21,868 bases of DNA from Fimenecus sp045594645 (GTDB lineage: Bacteria; Bacillota; Clostridia; Oscillospirales; Acutalibacteraceae). Position 1 is the stretch's first letter; the number at the start of each line of letters is the position of its first letter. The stretch is taken from contig JAZNYY010000053.1 in NCBI GenBank assembly GCA_045594645.1, positions 1-21,868 of the forward strand. The letters are read 5' to 3'. Below are positions 21,737-21,868 of the stretch, piece by piece. The notes under the pieces were generated by a model. That model was given only the letters and a program-made list of their open reading frames with translations, did no database searches and was not told where the DNA came from. The position numbers and the translations under genes are program-made.

Positions 21737-21868
21737 TTTTATCTGTAAAGCAGGGTAACGCCAACAAGATTCATATCTATGTTGACGATGAATACCGCGC
21801 CACTGGTGACAGTGACTATTGGTATTCCGAAAAGTACAGAAATTTAAAAGAGATTAACGAAGAAGAAC
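21733..21868 (+). CDS. recX: Regulatory protein RecX (5' part only)
   Basis: The first 45 codons are present, cut off by the right edge. ATG 21733 overlaps the recA stop in ATGA, so translation is coupled. The N-terminus MILSVKQGNANKIHIYVDDEYR resembles RecX proteins (a beta-hairpin with K-x-I-x-I-Y-V-D-D-E), and position after recA is the classic recX location. RecX binds RecA filaments and limits their activity. Assigned mainly from context because the conserved helical repeats lie beyond the window. Confidence 0.75.
   Translation, partial: MILSVKQGNANKIHIYVDDEYRATGDSDYWYSEKYRNLKEINEEE

Overview
The window looks like chromosomal DNA from a low-to-moderate GC, Gram-positive, spore-former-type anaerobe of the class Clostridia, probably an Oscillospirales/Ruminococcaceae-like gut bacterium. 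Clues are strong AGGAGG-type ribosome binding sites, textbook sigma-A promoters, a HrcA/CIRCE-controlled groESL operon, a Bacillus/Clostridium-type LexA box in front of recA, a YdcC-like lipoprotein gene next to mazF, and a DUF2975-YozG pair. The genus assignment is inference. No phage, plasmid, CRISPR or conjugation genes are visible.

Layout: 1-247 is the 3' end of an unrecognised gene. 248-651 is a gene-free stretch holding a terminator and two kinds of palindromic repeat. 652-1659 encodes a secreted alpha/beta-hydrolase lipoprotein. 1781-1857 is a CAT-anticodon tRNA whose 3' end and terminator are duplicated 183 bp downstream. 2250-4907 is a HAD phosphatase plus GH3 (NagZ-like) glycosidase operon. 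On the minus strand, 4988-6583 is a class B penicillin-binding protein and 6635-7267 a PAP2 phosphatase. 7409-9070 is a GPH-type sugar:cation symporter and 9132-10221 the AzlC/AzlD branched-chain amino acid exporter. 10372-10825 is a long structured leader region ahead of a G5/3D cell-wall protein (10826-12091). 12175-14686 carries nnr (NAD(P)HX repair), a YdcC-like lipoprotein and an apparently orphan MazF. 15042-16979 is groES-groEL. 17227-20122 is a DUF2975 / YozG-like regulator / small membrane protein / DUF4173 membrane cluster. 20249-20437 (minus) is rpmB, and 20633 onward is recA followed by the start of recX.

The genes are mainly housekeeping and envelope functions: peptidoglycan synthesis (PBP, lipid phosphatase), wall remodelling (G5/3D protein, GH3), metabolite repair, protein folding, translation and recombination. 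The less ordinary content is non-coding. Three families of dispersed intergenic repeats are present: a two-hairpin element with GTAGGG/CCCTAC ends, a CCTCCCT-type multi-hairpin element, and a 34-bp AATTCGTAAT repeat that flanks groESL in inverted orientation. There is also the tRNA 3'-end duplication, a terminator-like hairpin whose 3' arm contains the PBP ribosome binding site, and a coaxial-stem structure upstream of the G5/3D gene. I did not find an obviously new defence or biosynthetic system; the membrane/regulator cluster and the structured non-coding elements are the best candidates for undescribed biology.
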